DNA from: Phenylobacterium aquaticum
GTDB taxonomy: Bacteria; Pseudomonadota; Alphaproteobacteria; Caulobacterales; Caulobacteraceae
Reading direction: 5' to 3'
Assembly (NCBI RefSeq): GCF_947378715.1
Contig: NZ_CANCLE010000003.1
Location: 1 to 64,000 of the forward strand
Length of the DNA: 64,000 bases
Position 1 is the stretch's first letter. Each line of letters begins with the position of its first letter. The position numbers and the translations under genes are program-made. The notes beneath the pieces are model-generated. The model was not told the DNA's origin. It was given only the letters and a program-made list of their open reading frames with translations, and did no database searches. Shown here piece by piece: positions 35,973 through 45,272 of the stretch.

Positions 35973-37103
35973 ATGGCCGCCGACGGCAACATCACCAAGG
36001 ACATCATCTACGACGCCGTCGCGCCGGACGACTTCGAGTCCATGCTGGAACTCGACCGCTACAACGCGCGGTCGACCGCCTTTGACAAGATCATCTCGGC
36101 CACCCACGACCACTTCTGGGATCCGCTCGACAAGAAGTACATCGACTTCGACGAGCCCTTCGACATGGAAAACCAGATGCTGCTGCCGGAGGAGATGATC
36201 ATCTCGCTCGGCACCGAATATGTGTCGAACCACCTGAAGGACCCCAAGACCCGCATCCGCTTCGCCAACCAGCAGGCCCTGCGCTCGTTCTCCTCGATCC
36301 TGCACGGCGAACAAGGCGCGCTGAACCTGTCGGCCAGCCTCTGCCACGTGCTGAAGGACCAGGGCGCCCAGGAATACGCCGCCAACCAGACCCGCGAGGA
36401 AGCCCGCCACGTCACGGCCTTCGCCAAATATATCAAGGCCCGCTGGGGTCGCCCGGTGGAAGCCGGCCCGACGCTGAAGGCGCTCTTGATCGACATCATC
36501 GGCAGCCCCGAGGTCTATAAGAAGATCATCGGCATGCAGATGCTGGTGGAAGGCCTGGCCATGGGCGCCTTCGCCACCTTCTTCAACAATATCAATGACC
36601 CGCTCGGCAAGAAGCTGATGCAGCTGGTCATGACCGACGAGGCTTTCCACCATAAGTTCGGGAAGATCTGGGCCGACCGCACCATCCCCAAACTTTCCCC
36701 GGAAGAGCACGCGATCATCGAGGACTGGGCGGCGCACTGCTTCCAGACCCTGCTGTTCAACCTCGTGGCCCCCTCGCAGCAGCGCGACCTCTATGAAGAG
36801 TTCGGCATGGACCCTGACGTGGTGATGGCCGAGATGGCCGCCATGGTCACCGACGAGAGCCGTCGGGAGAACATGAAGGAGCAGTCCAACATCTTCCGCG
36901 TGCTGGTGAAGACCCTGCTCAATGCCGGCATCATCACCGACCGCACCCGCGCCTTCTACGCCATCTATGTCGACATGGAGGAGCTGAAGGGCGAGGGCGA
37001 TCGTATGGTCGGCGACGACATCGCCGAGGAGGGGATCAAGTATCTCCAGGAGATCAATTTCAAGGACCGCGTCGCCGCAGCCGTGAAGATCGCCGCCGAA
37101 TAG
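35973..37103 (+). CDS. Ferritin-like diiron-carboxylate protein
   Basis: A 376-residue, four-helix-bundle diiron protein. Iron ligands are visible as two ExxH motifs, EEARHVTAF (residues about 145) and DEAFHHKFG (near 225), plus single Glu residues in LHGEQGA and LVEGLAM. This matches the ferritin-like, RNR-R2/oxygenase type, not an iron-storage ferritin. The enzyme activity is unknown; an electron-accepting oxidase or oxygenase is plausible. ATG at 35973 follows AGGAGG. It carries two upstream palindromes, one a FixK box, and is followed by a strong terminator. Confidence 0.82.
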   Translation: MAADGNITKDIIYDAVAPDDFESMLELDRYNARSTAFDKIISATHDHFWDPLDKKYIDFDEPFDMENQMLLPEEMIISLGTEYVSNHLKDPKTRIRFANQQALRSFSSILHGEQGALNLSASLCHVLKDQGAQEYAANQTREEARHVTAFAKYIKARWGRPVEAGPTLKALLIDIIGSPEVYKKIIGMQMLVEGLAMGAFATFFNNINDPLGKKLMQLVMTDEAFHHKFGKIWADRTIPKLSPEEHAIIEDWAAHCFQTLLFNLVAPSQQRDLYEEFGMDPDVVMAEMAAMVTDESRRENMKEQSNIFRVLVKTLLNAGIITDRTRAFYAIYVDMEELKGEGDRMVGDDIAEEGIKYLQEINFKDRVAAAVKIAAE

Positions 37104-37129
37104 GCCCTCCGCGCCAAACCTTCGCGAAG

Positions 37130-37160
37130 CGCCCGCCGGCCCCGCGTCGGCGGGCGTTTT
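37130..37160 (+). terminator. Intrinsic terminator after the diiron gene
   Basis: CGCCCGCCG (37130-37138) pairs perfectly with CGGCGGGCG (37148-37156) over 9 bp around a 9-nt loop, followed directly by TTTT. It is 26 nt after the stop codon. Confidence 0.82.
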
Positions 37161-37296
37161 CGCGAGCGGGACCCGGAGTGGGCGGGACCGGCCTTGACCA
37201 TTGGTCTTGGCCCCGCCTCAATCCCAGGGTTTGTCGCTATTGGCGGCTCGCCCCCGGGGCGTTTCCGGTTCCACAGACCTGGGCTAACTTCTAGCG

Positions 37297-37845
37297 ATGT
37301 CGTCCATGCGTATCCTGCCGTTCGCGCTCTGCGCCGTCCTCGCCCTGGCCCTTCCGGCCGGGATGAGCGCCGCCGCGCCTGCGCCGCCGCCGGCCCCGAC
37401 CGATCGCATCGAACTGACCAAGATGACCGGCCGCTGGTACGAGGTGGCCCGCCTGCCCAACCACACCCAGAAGGACTGCCAGGCGGGCGTCTCCGACTGG
37501 GCCCGGGACGCCGACGGCTATGATGTGCTGCAGGTCTGCCACCGGGGCTCGGTGTCCGCCCCGCCCACCGAGTGGAAGGCCAAGGCCAAGGTCCTCGACC
37601 CCAAGACCAACGCCAAATTCAAGATGAGCTTCTTCGGCGGGCTGGTGAGCCAGGAATATTGGGTGCTCGACCACAAGACCGACCAGGGGTGGCTGATCCT
37701 CGGCACGCCCAATGGCAAGTACCTCTGGCTGATGTCCCAGCATCCTCTGCTGGGCGCCGGCGCCAAGGCCCAGGCCGTGGCCCGCATCAAGCAGCTGGGC
37801 TACGACGTCAGCGCGCTCGAATATCCGCAGCCGGCCCGCAACTGA
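37297..37845 (+). CDS. Lipocalin family protein (Blc-like), secreted
   Basis: A 182-residue lipocalin. A signal peptide (MRILPFALCAVLALALPAGMSAAAP) covers about 28 residues, followed by GRWYEVARLPN, the lipocalin first-strand signature, and a final WLMSQHPLL turn. Blc homologues bind lysophospholipids at the outer membrane. No lipobox is visible at the signal cleavage site, so this copy is probably periplasmic and soluble. The start at MRI (37306) is as likely as 37297. It appears monocistronic. Confidence 0.88.
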   Translation: MSSMRILPFALCAVLALALPAGMSAAAPAPPPAPTDRIELTKMTGRWYEVARLPNHTQKDCQAGVSDWARDADGYDVLQVCHRGSVSAPPTEWKAKAKVLDPKTNAKFKMSFFGGLVSQEYWVLDHKTDQGWLILGTPNGKYLWLMSQHPLLGAGAKAQAVARIKQLGYDVSALEYPQPARN

Positions 37846-37863
37846 TTTCGCCCCTTGCGTCCG

Positions 37864-37878
37864 GAACGAAGCCGGAAC
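37864..37878. promoter_or_regulatory. LexA (SOS) box before mmcB
   Basis: GAACGAAGCCGGAAC reads on the other strand as GTTC-CGGCTTC-GTTC, the exact GTTC-N7-GTTC operator of alphaproteobacterial LexA. It ends 12 nt before the mmcB ATG, so LexA would block transcription or the ribosome region. Confidence 0.82.
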
Positions 37879-37889
37879 AAGATTTCGGC

Positions 37890-38342
37890 ATGGGAGCGCC
37901 CCAAGCCGTCAGCCGTCCGGAGATCACCGCCGCCGTCACCCGTGGCGCGGCGCGGCTGTTGGTCGACCTGGGCTATGTGCCCCTGACCGAGGTCACCCTG
38001 CCCAATGGCCGGCGCGCCGACCTGATGGCCCTGTCGGCCCGGGGCGAGTTCATCATCATCGAGGTGAAGTCGGGGATCGAGGACTTCCGGGTCGATCGCA
38101 AGTGGCATGAATACGCCCCCTATTGCGACCGCTTCGCCTTCGCCGTGGCCCCGGAGTTTCCCCAGCACGTCCTGCCGCAGGACCCGGGCCTGATCGTCGC
38201 CGACGGGTTTGGCGGCGCGGTGTTGCGCGAGCCGCCGGCCGTGGTCCTGGCCGGCGCCCGACGTAAGGCGCTGACCATCGCCTTCGGCCGCATGGCGGCC
38301 ATGCGGGCGGCGGGCTTTGCGGTGGTGAACCTGGAAGTCTGA
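37890..38342 (+). CDS. mmcB: DNA repair putative endonuclease MmcB
   Basis: A 150-residue PD-(D/E)xK-like protein of the MmcB family, which is induced by DNA damage and works with the ImuA-ImuB-DnaE2 mutasome in Caulobacter. The predicted active site is GRRADLMALSARGEFIIIEV and the adjoining KSG (D...ExK), followed by DFRVDRKWHEYAPYCDRFAFAV. The ATG at 37890 sits just after a LexA box, which supports this start. It is convergent with regA. Confidence 0.92.
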   Translation: MGAPQAVSRPEITAAVTRGAARLLVDLGYVPLTEVTLPNGRRADLMALSARGEFIIIEVKSGIEDFRVDRKWHEYAPYCDRFAFAVAPEFPQHVLPQDPGLIVADGFGGAVLREPPAVVLAGARRKALTIAFGRMAAMRAAGFAVVNLEV

Positions 38343-38347
38343 GGGGG

Positions 38348-38905
38348 TCAGCGCGGCGCGCGCTTGGCCAGGATCCGCTGCAGGGTGCGGCGGTGCATGT
38401 TCAGCCGGCGCGCCGTCTCCGAGACATTGTGGCCGCAGAGCTCATAGACCCGCTGGATGTGCTCCCAGCGCACCCGGTCGGCGCTCATGGGGTTTTCCGG
38501 CGGCGGCGGGCTCTCGTCGCCAACCGCCAGCAGGGCGCGGGCCACGTCGTCGGCGTCGGCGGGCTTGGAGAGATAGTCGATGGCGCCCGACTTCACGGCG
38601 GCCACGGCGGTGGCGATATTGCCATAGCCGGTCAGCATGATGACCCGGGCCTCGGGGCGGGCGTCGCGGACCGCCTCCACGACCTTCAGGCCGGTGCCGT
38701 CCTCAAGCCGCATGTCCAGCACGGCGAAGGCGGGAGGAGAGGCGCGCACGGCGGCCAGGGCCTCGCTGACGCTGCCCACCAGGGTGGTCTCGAATCCGCG
38801 CTGCTCAAGCGCTCGACCCAGTCGCGTGCGGAGGGGGGCGTCATCGTCCAGGACCAGCAGGCTTCTGTCCGGCAGGGCGGCGATATCGGCGGAGAGATCG
38901 GCCAT
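38348..38905 (-). CDS. regA: Response regulator RegA/ActR/PrrA
   Basis: A 185-residue two-component regulator. The receiver (SLLVLDDDAPLR, phosphorylatable Asp64 in FAVLDMRLEDG, then MLTGYGNIATAV and the SKPADADD switch) leads to a Fis-type DNA-binding domain, NVSETARRLNMHRRTLQRIL. RegA controls respiratory and redox genes in Alphaproteobacteria. The ATG at 38905 is family-typical. regB lies 46 nt upstream on the same strand. Confidence 0.95.
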   Translation of the reverse strand: MADLSADIAALPDRSLLVLDDDAPLRTRLGRALEQRGFETTLVGSVSEALAAVRASPPAFAVLDMRLEDGTGLKVVEAVRDARPEARVIMLTGYGNIATAVAAVKSGAIDYLSKPADADDVARALLAVGDESPPPPENPMSADRVRWEHIQRVYELCGHNVSETARRLNMHRRTLQRILAKRAPR

Positions 38906-38951
38906 AATCAACTCCAGATGGCGGCGCTCGCGTCGTGCGCTCTTGAAGGTA

Positions 38952-40385
38952 TCATGTCGCCTGTTCGAACGGCTGCGCAAGGGGTTGTTCGGTTTGCCAC
39001 CCCGCCTGACCCACCTCGATCTGGCTGCGGGCCCAGCGGGCGGAGACCACGGCGCCGCGCGGGCGACCGTTCTGGAAGGCGACCTTGGCGCCCGTGCGCT
39101 CCAGCAGGGTCTTGGCGATGAAGAAGCCCAGCCCCATGCCGACATGGCCGGTGCGCGATCCCTCGGCCCCCGGACGGGTGGTGACATAGGGCTCGCCCAG
39201 CTTGGCGAGCACCTCCGGCGCGAAGCCCGGCCCGTCGTCGCGCACCTCCATGGAGATCGAGCCGGCGTCGAAGCGGGCGGTGATCAGCACCTCGGAGGTC
39301 GCGAAGTCGACGGCGTTCTCGACGAAGGAGGTCAGGGCGTGCAGCACCTCGGGCATGCGCCAAATGTCCGGGGCGGCGACGCCGGAGGCGCCGGAGACGA
39401 TCGCCTCGACGCGAACCCCCTTCACCCCGGCGTGCGGCTCGATCACCTCATGGACCAGCTGCAACAGGCTCATCCGCTCATGCACCTCGTCGGTGGCGTC
39501 CGGCGTCTCGGTCAGGCGGCGCAGGATCTCGCGGCAGCGCAGGGCCTGGGCCATCAGGAGATCGGCGTCCTCCTTGATGGCGGCGGTCGGCGCCTCACGC
39601 GACATTTCCTTGGCGACGATGGAGATGGTGGCGAGCGGCGTGCCCAGCTCATGGGCGGCGGCGGCGGCGAGCGCCCCCAGGGCCGAGAGCCGCTGCTCCC
39701 GCGACAGCACCGCCTGGGTGACATCGAGGGCGAGCGCCATCCGCGCCGATTCCTCGGCCGACTGGCGGACATAGCCGGCGATCAACAGGATGCCGGCGAT
39801 ATTGGCGGCCGCAGCGCCGACCAGATAGCTGCCGGGCAGGCTGAACGCCATGCCGGGGGCCGCCGGCAGGGGCATGTGCAGGAAGGCCAGGCCGATCGAG
39901 GCCAGTATGCCCATCACCCCCAGTATGGCCACAGGCGCCAGCGGCAGGGTCGCCGCCGCCAGGGTCACCGGGGCGATCAGCATCAGGGCGAAGGGATTGG
40001 CGATGCCGCCGGTCAGGAACAGCAGGCCGGTGGTCTGGGCGATGTCGAAGGCCAGCTGGGCGGCGGCCTCCCATTCCCCGGTCAGTCTCTGGCCTGGCGA
40101 GGCCACGGCGGTCAGCAGATTGATCCAGGCCGAGGCCCCGATCAGGCTGAAGCACCAGGCATAGGGGGCCTTGAAGCCCAGGAACACGCCCATTGTCGCC
40201 AGGAGGGCGACCTCCCCGGCCAGCACGATCCAGCGCAGGGTGATCAGGTTGCGCATCCGCAGCCGGCCGCGCGACGACCCGCTCTGCGCCCAGGCGAGTT
40301 CACCTTGCGCCATGGCGGGGCTTTGCCTATCGAGACCGGGCGAGGCCTTGGATCTCGACGGCGCCGGCTGGTTTTCGGACGCCAT
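38952..40385 (-). CDS. regB: Sensor histidine kinase RegB/PrrB
   Basis: Redox-sensing membrane kinase for RegA. Five to six transmembrane helices include LTGGIANPFALM, the GGxxNPF quinone-binding motif. The kinase core has AAAAHELGTPLATISIVA (His245) and LLMAQALRCREIL, which carries the conserved redox-active cysteine (Cys284), then a HATPase with DDGPGFAPEVL and GMGLGFFIAKTLLERTG. I give ATG 40385 as start; ATG 40313 is an alternative that makes a 453-residue protein closer to Rhodobacter RegB. Divergent from the Sco gene. Confidence 0.94.
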   Translation of the reverse strand: MASENQPAPSRSKASPGLDRQSPAMAQGELAWAQSGSSRGRLRMRNLITLRWIVLAGEVALLATMGVFLGFKAPYAWCFSLIGASAWINLLTAVASPGQRLTGEWEAAAQLAFDIAQTTGLLFLTGGIANPFALMLIAPVTLAAATLPLAPVAILGVMGILASIGLAFLHMPLPAAPGMAFSLPGSYLVGAAAANIAGILLIAGYVRQSAEESARMALALDVTQAVLSREQRLSALGALAAAAAHELGTPLATISIVAKEMSREAPTAAIKEDADLLMAQALRCREILRRLTETPDATDEVHERMSLLQLVHEVIEPHAGVKGVRVEAIVSGASGVAAPDIWRMPEVLHALTSFVENAVDFATSEVLITARFDAGSISMEVRDDGPGFAPEVLAKLGEPYVTTRPGAEGSRTGHVGMGLGFFIAKTLLERTGAKVAFQNGRPRGAVVSARWARSQIEVGQAGWQTEQPLAQPFEQAT

Positions 40386-40434
40386 CAGACCGCGAGCATC
40401 GCCGAGATCGTGACGCCTGACGAGGCCCATCTGC

Positions 40435-41022
40435 ATGACCCGCCGAAATCTGTCCCTGATCGCCGTCTGCCTCGTGGGCCTGGCCGTGCTGGCCGGTCTC
40501 GCCTGGCGGGCCGGTGTGTTCGCAGCCCAGCCCTCGGCCCTGGTCGGCGGACCCTTCCAGCTGGTCGACCAGACCGGCAAGCCGGTCACGGAAAAGATGC
40601 TGAAGGGCAAGTGGAGCGCAGTGTTCTTCGGCTTCACCTACTGCCCGGACGTCTGTCCGACGACGATGCAGGTGCTGGCCCAGGCCCAGGACCAGCTGGG
40701 GCCGAAGGCCAAGGATCTGCAGGTGGTGTTCGTGACGGTCGATCCGGAACGCGACACGCCGGCCCAGCTCGCCAACTATCTGAACAACAGCGCCTTTCCC
40801 AAGGGCGTGGTCGGTCTGACCGGAACCCCGGCCCAGGTGGCGGTCGCCGCCAAGGCCTATCGGGTGTTCTATGAGAAGAGCGGAACCGGGTCCGACTATC
40901 TGATCAACCACTCCACCCCCACCTATCTGATGGACCCCAAGGGCCGCTTCAACCGGGTGCTGCCGTTCGGGATCGGGCCCGAGGAGGTCGCGCGGCAGAT
41001 CTCCGACGCCATGCGCCGCTGA
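40435..41022 (+). CDS. senC: SCO1/SenC copper chaperone
   Basis: Thioredoxin-fold copper protein for CuA assembly in cytochrome oxidase. The 195-residue protein has an N-terminal anchor (residues about 6-28), the copper motif TYCPDVCPTT (CxxxC), and the downstream His in INHSTPTYLMDPKG. SenC/PrrC lies beside RegBA in Rhodobacter, and the same linkage is kept here. It is divergent from regB across about 50 bp. Confidence 0.94.
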   Translation: MTRRNLSLIAVCLVGLAVLAGLAWRAGVFAAQPSALVGGPFQLVDQTGKPVTEKMLKGKWSAVFFGFTYCPDVCPTTMQVLAQAQDQLGPKAKDLQVVFVTVDPERDTPAQLANYLNNSAFPKGVVGLTGTPAQVAVAAKAYRVFYEKSGTGSDYLINHSTPTYLMDPKGRFNRVLPFGIGPEEVARQISDAMRR

Positions 41023-41124
41023 TCGCCACGGGCATTGGCCCCTGCGACAACTTGGGGCGGAAGGGGCTGGACTCTCTTAACGGTCAGGGTGTTATGCTGC
41101 GGCGCACAATAGGACCGTACTCGG

Positions 41125-42396
41125 ATGCTCTACTCCCTCTATGAGGCCGGCTACTACGCCTCCACGCCGTTGCGGATGCTGGCGCGGGTGACCCGCGAGT
41201 TCTGGGGCGCGGACGTCAATCCGGCCAAGGACAGCGACCTGGGCCGGCGAATCTTCGCCAATGCCGACCTGTTCGCCAATCTGACCCGCCGCTATGGCCG
41301 CCCGGCCTGGAACCTCGACACGGTGGAGATCGACGGCTACCCGGTCCGGGTCCGCGCCACCGAGGTCTGGTCCAGCCCCTGGGTCAAGCTCACCCACTTC
41401 ACCCGCGATGTCGCCGACATGCGCCGGGCCGGCCGCCGCGAGCTCGAGCCGCCGGTGTTGATCGTCGCCCCGCTGTCGGGCCACTACGCCACCCTGCTGC
41501 GCGGCACGGTCGAGGGCTTCCTGCAGGATCACGAGGTGTTCATCACCGAATGGACCAACGCCCGCGAAGTGCCCCTGCTCGAGGGCAAGTTCGATTTCCA
41601 CGACTATGTCGACCACATTCGCGAGATGCTGCGCCTGCTGGGCCCGCGCCCGCACGTGGTCGCCGTCTGCCAGCCCGGCCCCGCCGTCCTGGCCGCCGCC
41701 GCCCTGATGGCCGAGGACGGCGAGGAATGCCGCCCCGGCACCATGACCTTCATGGGCTCGCCGATCGACGCGCGCCTGTCGCCGACCGTGACCAACAAGC
41801 TGGCCGAGGAACGGCCTTTCGCCTGGTTCAAGTCGAACATGATCTTCAACGTCCCCGCCCCCTATCCGGGCATGGGCCGGCGGGTCTATCCGGGCTTCGT
41901 GCAGCTCTACAGCTTCATGTCGATGAACATCGAGCGCCATAAGGAAGCCCACCAGAAGTACCTGCAGGACCTGATGGATGGCGACGGCGACTCCGCCGAG
42001 AAGCACCTGGAATTCTATGACGAGTACCTGTCGGTGCTGGACCTGACCGAGGAGTTCTATCTCCAGACGGTCGACTATGTGTTCCAGCAATACCTGCTGC
42101 CCAAGGGCGAACTGTGGCATCGCGGCCGCCACGTTGATCCTTCCAAGATCACCGATATCGGCCTGCTGACCGTCGAAGGCGAGAACGACGACATCTCCGG
42201 CATCGGCCAGACCCAGGCGGCGCACACCCTGTGCTCCTCCCTGCCGAGCGCCCTGAAGGAGGACTATGTGCAGCCGCATGTGGGCCACTACGGGGTGTTC
42301 AACGGCCGCCGGTTCCGCGAGGAAATCTATCCCCGGGTGCGGGCGTTCATCCGCCGCGTCGAAGCGGGTGTCGAAAAGGCCGCCAACGCAGCTTAA
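41125..42396 (+). CDS. phaZ: Intracellular polyhydroxyalkanoate depolymerase
   Basis: Hydrolyses stored poly(3-hydroxybutyrate) in the cytosol. The 423-residue alpha/beta hydrolase has a cysteine nucleophile, Cys182 in VAVCQPGPAVLA; intracellular depolymerases such as Ralstonia PhaZ1 use Cys in this place. VAPLSGHYATLLRGT and a C-terminal VQPHVGHYGVFNGRRFREEI (active-site His) complete the family pattern. The next gene starts 11 nt downstream. Confidence 0.95.
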   Translation: MLYSLYEAGYYASTPLRMLARVTREFWGADVNPAKDSDLGRRIFANADLFANLTRRYGRPAWNLDTVEIDGYPVRVRATEVWSSPWVKLTHFTRDVADMRRAGRRELEPPVLIVAPLSGHYATLLRGTVEGFLQDHEVFITEWTNAREVPLLEGKFDFHDYVDHIREMLRLLGPRPHVVAVCQPGPAVLAAAALMAEDGEECRPGTMTFMGSPIDARLSPTVTNKLAEERPFAWFKSNMIFNVPAPYPGMGRRVYPGFVQLYSFMSMNIERHKEAHQKYLQDLMDGDGDSAEKHLEFYDEYLSVLDLTEEFYLQTVDYVFQQYLLPKGELWHRGRHVDPSKITDIGLLTVEGENDDISGIGQTQAAHTLCSSLPSALKEDYVQPHVGHYGVFNGRRFREEIYPRVRAFIRRVEAGVEKAANAA

Positions 42397-42406
42397 GATT
42401 GGGACC

Positions 42407-43144
42407 ATGTCCCTGTTCGGAAGACCCCTGGCGGATGGCGATCGGCTCGAAGTGGCCGGGGCGACCGTCCGCCTGAAAGTCCACAGCCGCGCCCGCCGCG
42501 TCTCCCTGCGGCTGGACCGCACCCGCCGCGAGGTGGTGGCCACCGCGCCCTCGCCGCGCCGCCTGGCCGAGGCCGTGGCCTTCGCCCGCGACCGGGCCGA
42601 GTGGATCGCCGCCCGCCTGGCGGAACTGCCCCAGAGCCAGGACATCGCCCCCGGTGTCACCATCTCGCTGTTCGGCCAGCCCTGTCGCCTGGAGTCCGCC
42701 AGCCATCCGGCCCGGTTCATGGCCGCCGGCGACGACCAGCCGGCCCGCATCGCCGCCCGGGGGGAGGGGGAGGTCTTCGCCCGCGCCGTGACCCGGACCA
42801 TCCGCCGCCAGGCCCTGGAGGTGTTCGCCGCGCGCACGGCGTTCCACTGCGCGCGACTGGGGGCCAAGCTGCCCAGTGTGACGATCATGGACGCCAAGGG
42901 GCGTTGGGGTTCCTGCCGCTCGGCCCTGCCGGGCAAGCCCGCCGCGATCCGCTATAGCTGGCGCCTGGCCCTGGCCCCCTTCGAGGTGGCCGACTATGTG
43001 GTCGCCCACGAATGCGCCCACCTGCTGGAGCTCAATCACGGCCCCAAGTTCTGGGCCCATGTGAAGGCCCTGGTCGGCGACGAGCGCCCACACCGCGCCT
43101 GGCTGCGGGCCGAAGGCGCCCGGCTGCACGCCTTCGGGGGTTAG
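42407..43144 (+). CDS. YgjP-like M48/SprT-type metal-dependent hydrolase
   Basis: A 245-residue protein of the DUF45/YgjP family. It has a zinc site VAHECAHLLELNHGPKFW (HExxH plus the downstream His), after MDAKGRWGSCR, which is the second family signature. Substrate is unknown. The ATG at 42407 was chosen because the family N-terminus begins MSLFGRPLADG; a longer frame would overlap phaZ. It ends 4 nt from the convergent PBP gene. Confidence 0.9.
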   Translation: MSLFGRPLADGDRLEVAGATVRLKVHSRARRVSLRLDRTRREVVATAPSPRRLAEAVAFARDRAEWIAARLAELPQSQDIAPGVTISLFGQPCRLESASHPARFMAAGDDQPARIAARGEGEVFARAVTRTIRRQALEVFAARTAFHCARLGAKLPSVTIMDAKGRWGSCRSALPGKPAAIRYSWRLALAPFEVADYVVAHECAHLLELNHGPKFWAHVKALVGDERPHRAWLRAEGARLHAFGG

Positions 43145-43147
43145 GCG

Positions 43148-45139
43148 TCAGAACGGAATATCTTCGGTCTTCGGCTTCTCGGCCGGCGTCTCGGGGGTCG
43201 GCGCGGGATTGCCGGACAACAGATCGCCGATCGGATCGGCGGGGGCGGCGACCGGAGGCGGCTCCACCGTGCCGCCCGGAATGGCCTGGGTCCTCAGGCG
43301 CGGCAGGGCCGCAGTCATGAACTCGTGCCAGATTCCAGCCGGGGGACCGCCGCCGGTGACCTTCTTCATCGGGGTGTTGTCGTCGCGGCCCACCCAGACG
43401 GCGGTGACGAAGCCGCCGGTGTAGCCGACGAACCAGGCGTCGCGGTAATCGCTGGTGGTGCCGGTCTTGCCGGCGATGTCGAAGCCCGCGACCTTGGCCT
43501 TGCCGCCGGTGCCGGAGACGATCACCTGGCGCATCATCTGGTTCATGTACTGCAGGGCGGGTGAGCCGATCACCGCCTGGCGATTGGCCTTCTCCACCCC
43601 ATGGTCATAGAGCACCTTGCCGCTGGCGGTGCGGATCCGCTCGATGCCGTAGCCATGGGCCGAGAAGCCGCCATTGGAGAAGGGCGCATAGGCCTGGGCC
43701 ATTTCCAGGGGCGAGACCTCGACGGCGCCCAGCGCCATGGAAGGGTCCAGCTGGATGTGGCTGGTGATCCCCAGGCGGCGCGCCGTGGCCGCGACATTGC
43801 CGGTCCCGACCTCGTTGGCCAGGCGGGCGGCCACCGTGTTGATCGACTGGGCGAGCGCGGTCTGCAGGGTGATCGGGCCGAGATATTTGTTGGTGTAGTT
43901 CTTCGGCTCCCAGGTCCCGATCTTCAGCGGCTCGTCGACCACCGGGGTCGAGGGCGTGCGGCCCTGCTCCATGGCGGTCAGATAGACGAAGGGCTTGAAC
44001 GAGGATCCGGCCTGGCGCTGGGCCATGGTGGCGCGGTCGAACTGGCTGTCGGCGTAGCGGGCCCCGCCGACATAGGCGCGGATGCGGCCTTCGCCGTCGA
44101 TGGCGACCAGGGCGCCCTGCTGCACCCCCTGGCTCTGGGCGGCGGCGACGCCACGGGCCAGAGCCTGCTCGGCGGCGGCCTGGATCGGCAGGTCGAGGGT
44201 GGTCTCGACCACCAGATCCTCGGTGGGTTCGCCGACCAGGGTGCGGACCTGATCATCGACCCAGTCGGTGAAATACTGGGCCCGCTGGTTGGCCAGCACC
44301 GGATTGACCCGCACCGGCGTGCGGAAGGCCTCGGCCCGCTGTTCGGCGGTGATGGCGTGGGTGCGGACCATCTCGTCCAGCACCACGGTGGCGCGCCGCG
44401 CCGCGCGATCGGTGGAGGAGACCGGAGAATAACGCGACGGCCCCTTCATCATGCCGGCCAGCAGGGCGCTTTCGCCGATGGTCAGCTGGCTGGCGGGCTT
44501 GCCGAAATAGCGCTGGGCGGCGGCCTCGATGCCATAGGCGCCGGCGCCGAAATAGACCCGGTTCAGATAGAGGGAGAGGATCTCCTTCTTGGAGAACTTG
44601 GCCTCCAGCCAGACCGCCAGGATCAACTCCTGGGCCTTGCGGCGATAGTTCTGGTTGGGCGTCAGGAAGAGGTTGCGGGCCAGCTGCTGGGTGATGGTCG
44701 AGCCGCCGCGCAGCGGGCCGCCATGGTGGGTGATATTGTAGAGCTGGCTGCGGATGATGCCCCAGGGATTGAAGCCCAGGTGCCAGTAGAACCAGCGATC
44801 CTCGATGGCCACGAAGGCGGCGGGCACATAGGCCGGCAGCTTGTCCAGGTCGACCGGCGGGGCGTACTGGCTGCCGCGCACCGCCACCAGGGCGCCGGAG
44901 CGGTCCAGATAGTTGATCGAGGGCTGGCGCTTGACGTCATAGAGCTTGGAGGTGTCGGGCAGATCGACCGCGAACACCGCGAAGAAGGCCACGATGAAGA
45001 TCAGGCCCCAGACCCCGACCACGGCGCCCCAATAGAACACCGCCTGGGCCGGTGTGCGGGCCGGCTTGCCGCCCTTGCCGCCACCTTGGGGGCCTGAACC
45101 GCCAGACTGCGGGCCGCGGGGACCCTGAGCATTGGCCAT
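43148..45139 (-). CDS. Penicillin-binding protein 1A family
   Basis: Bifunctional peptidoglycan glycosyltransferase-transpeptidase in the inner membrane. The 663-residue protein has a Gly-rich cytoplasmic N-terminus, one TM (about 33-57), the GT51 motifs AIEDRWFYWHLG and GGSTITQQLARNLFL, and the transpeptidase Ser in AGSSFKPF, the SxN-type SINT, and AGKTGTTSDYRD (KTG). The C-terminal tail is Pro-rich. The amiC and prfB neighbours usual for mrcA in this class are absent, so I give no symbol. Confidence 0.93.
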   Translation of the reverse strand: MANAQGPRGPQSGGSGPQGGGKGGKPARTPAQAVFYWGAVVGVWGLIFIVAFFAVFAVDLPDTSKLYDVKRQPSINYLDRSGALVAVRGSQYAPPVDLDKLPAYVPAAFVAIEDRWFYWHLGFNPWGIIRSQLYNITHHGGPLRGGSTITQQLARNLFLTPNQNYRRKAQELILAVWLEAKFSKKEILSLYLNRVYFGAGAYGIEAAAQRYFGKPASQLTIGESALLAGMMKGPSRYSPVSSTDRAARRATVVLDEMVRTHAITAEQRAEAFRTPVRVNPVLANQRAQYFTDWVDDQVRTLVGEPTEDLVVETTLDLPIQAAAEQALARGVAAAQSQGVQQGALVAIDGEGRIRAYVGGARYADSQFDRATMAQRQAGSSFKPFVYLTAMEQGRTPSTPVVDEPLKIGTWEPKNYTNKYLGPITLQTALAQSINTVAARLANEVGTGNVAATARRLGITSHIQLDPSMALGAVEVSPLEMAQAYAPFSNGGFSAHGYGIERIRTASGKVLYDHGVEKANRQAVIGSPALQYMNQMMRQVIVSGTGGKAKVAGFDIAGKTGTTSDYRDAWFVGYTGGFVTAVWVGRDDNTPMKKVTGGGPPAGIWHEFMTAALPRLRTQAIPGGTVEPPPVAAPADPIGDLLSGNPAPTPETPAEKPKTEDIPF

Positions 45140-45272
45140 GCGACCTGAAACCTTGTCTGAGGTGAACGCCTTAGGCGCGCAGAGATAGCTGAGCGCGAGG
45201 GAACACGCGACAAGATTGACGGGGGATGAATGGGGCGCGGGTGAGGCGGTGGCGCGCGATCATCCGGCGGAC

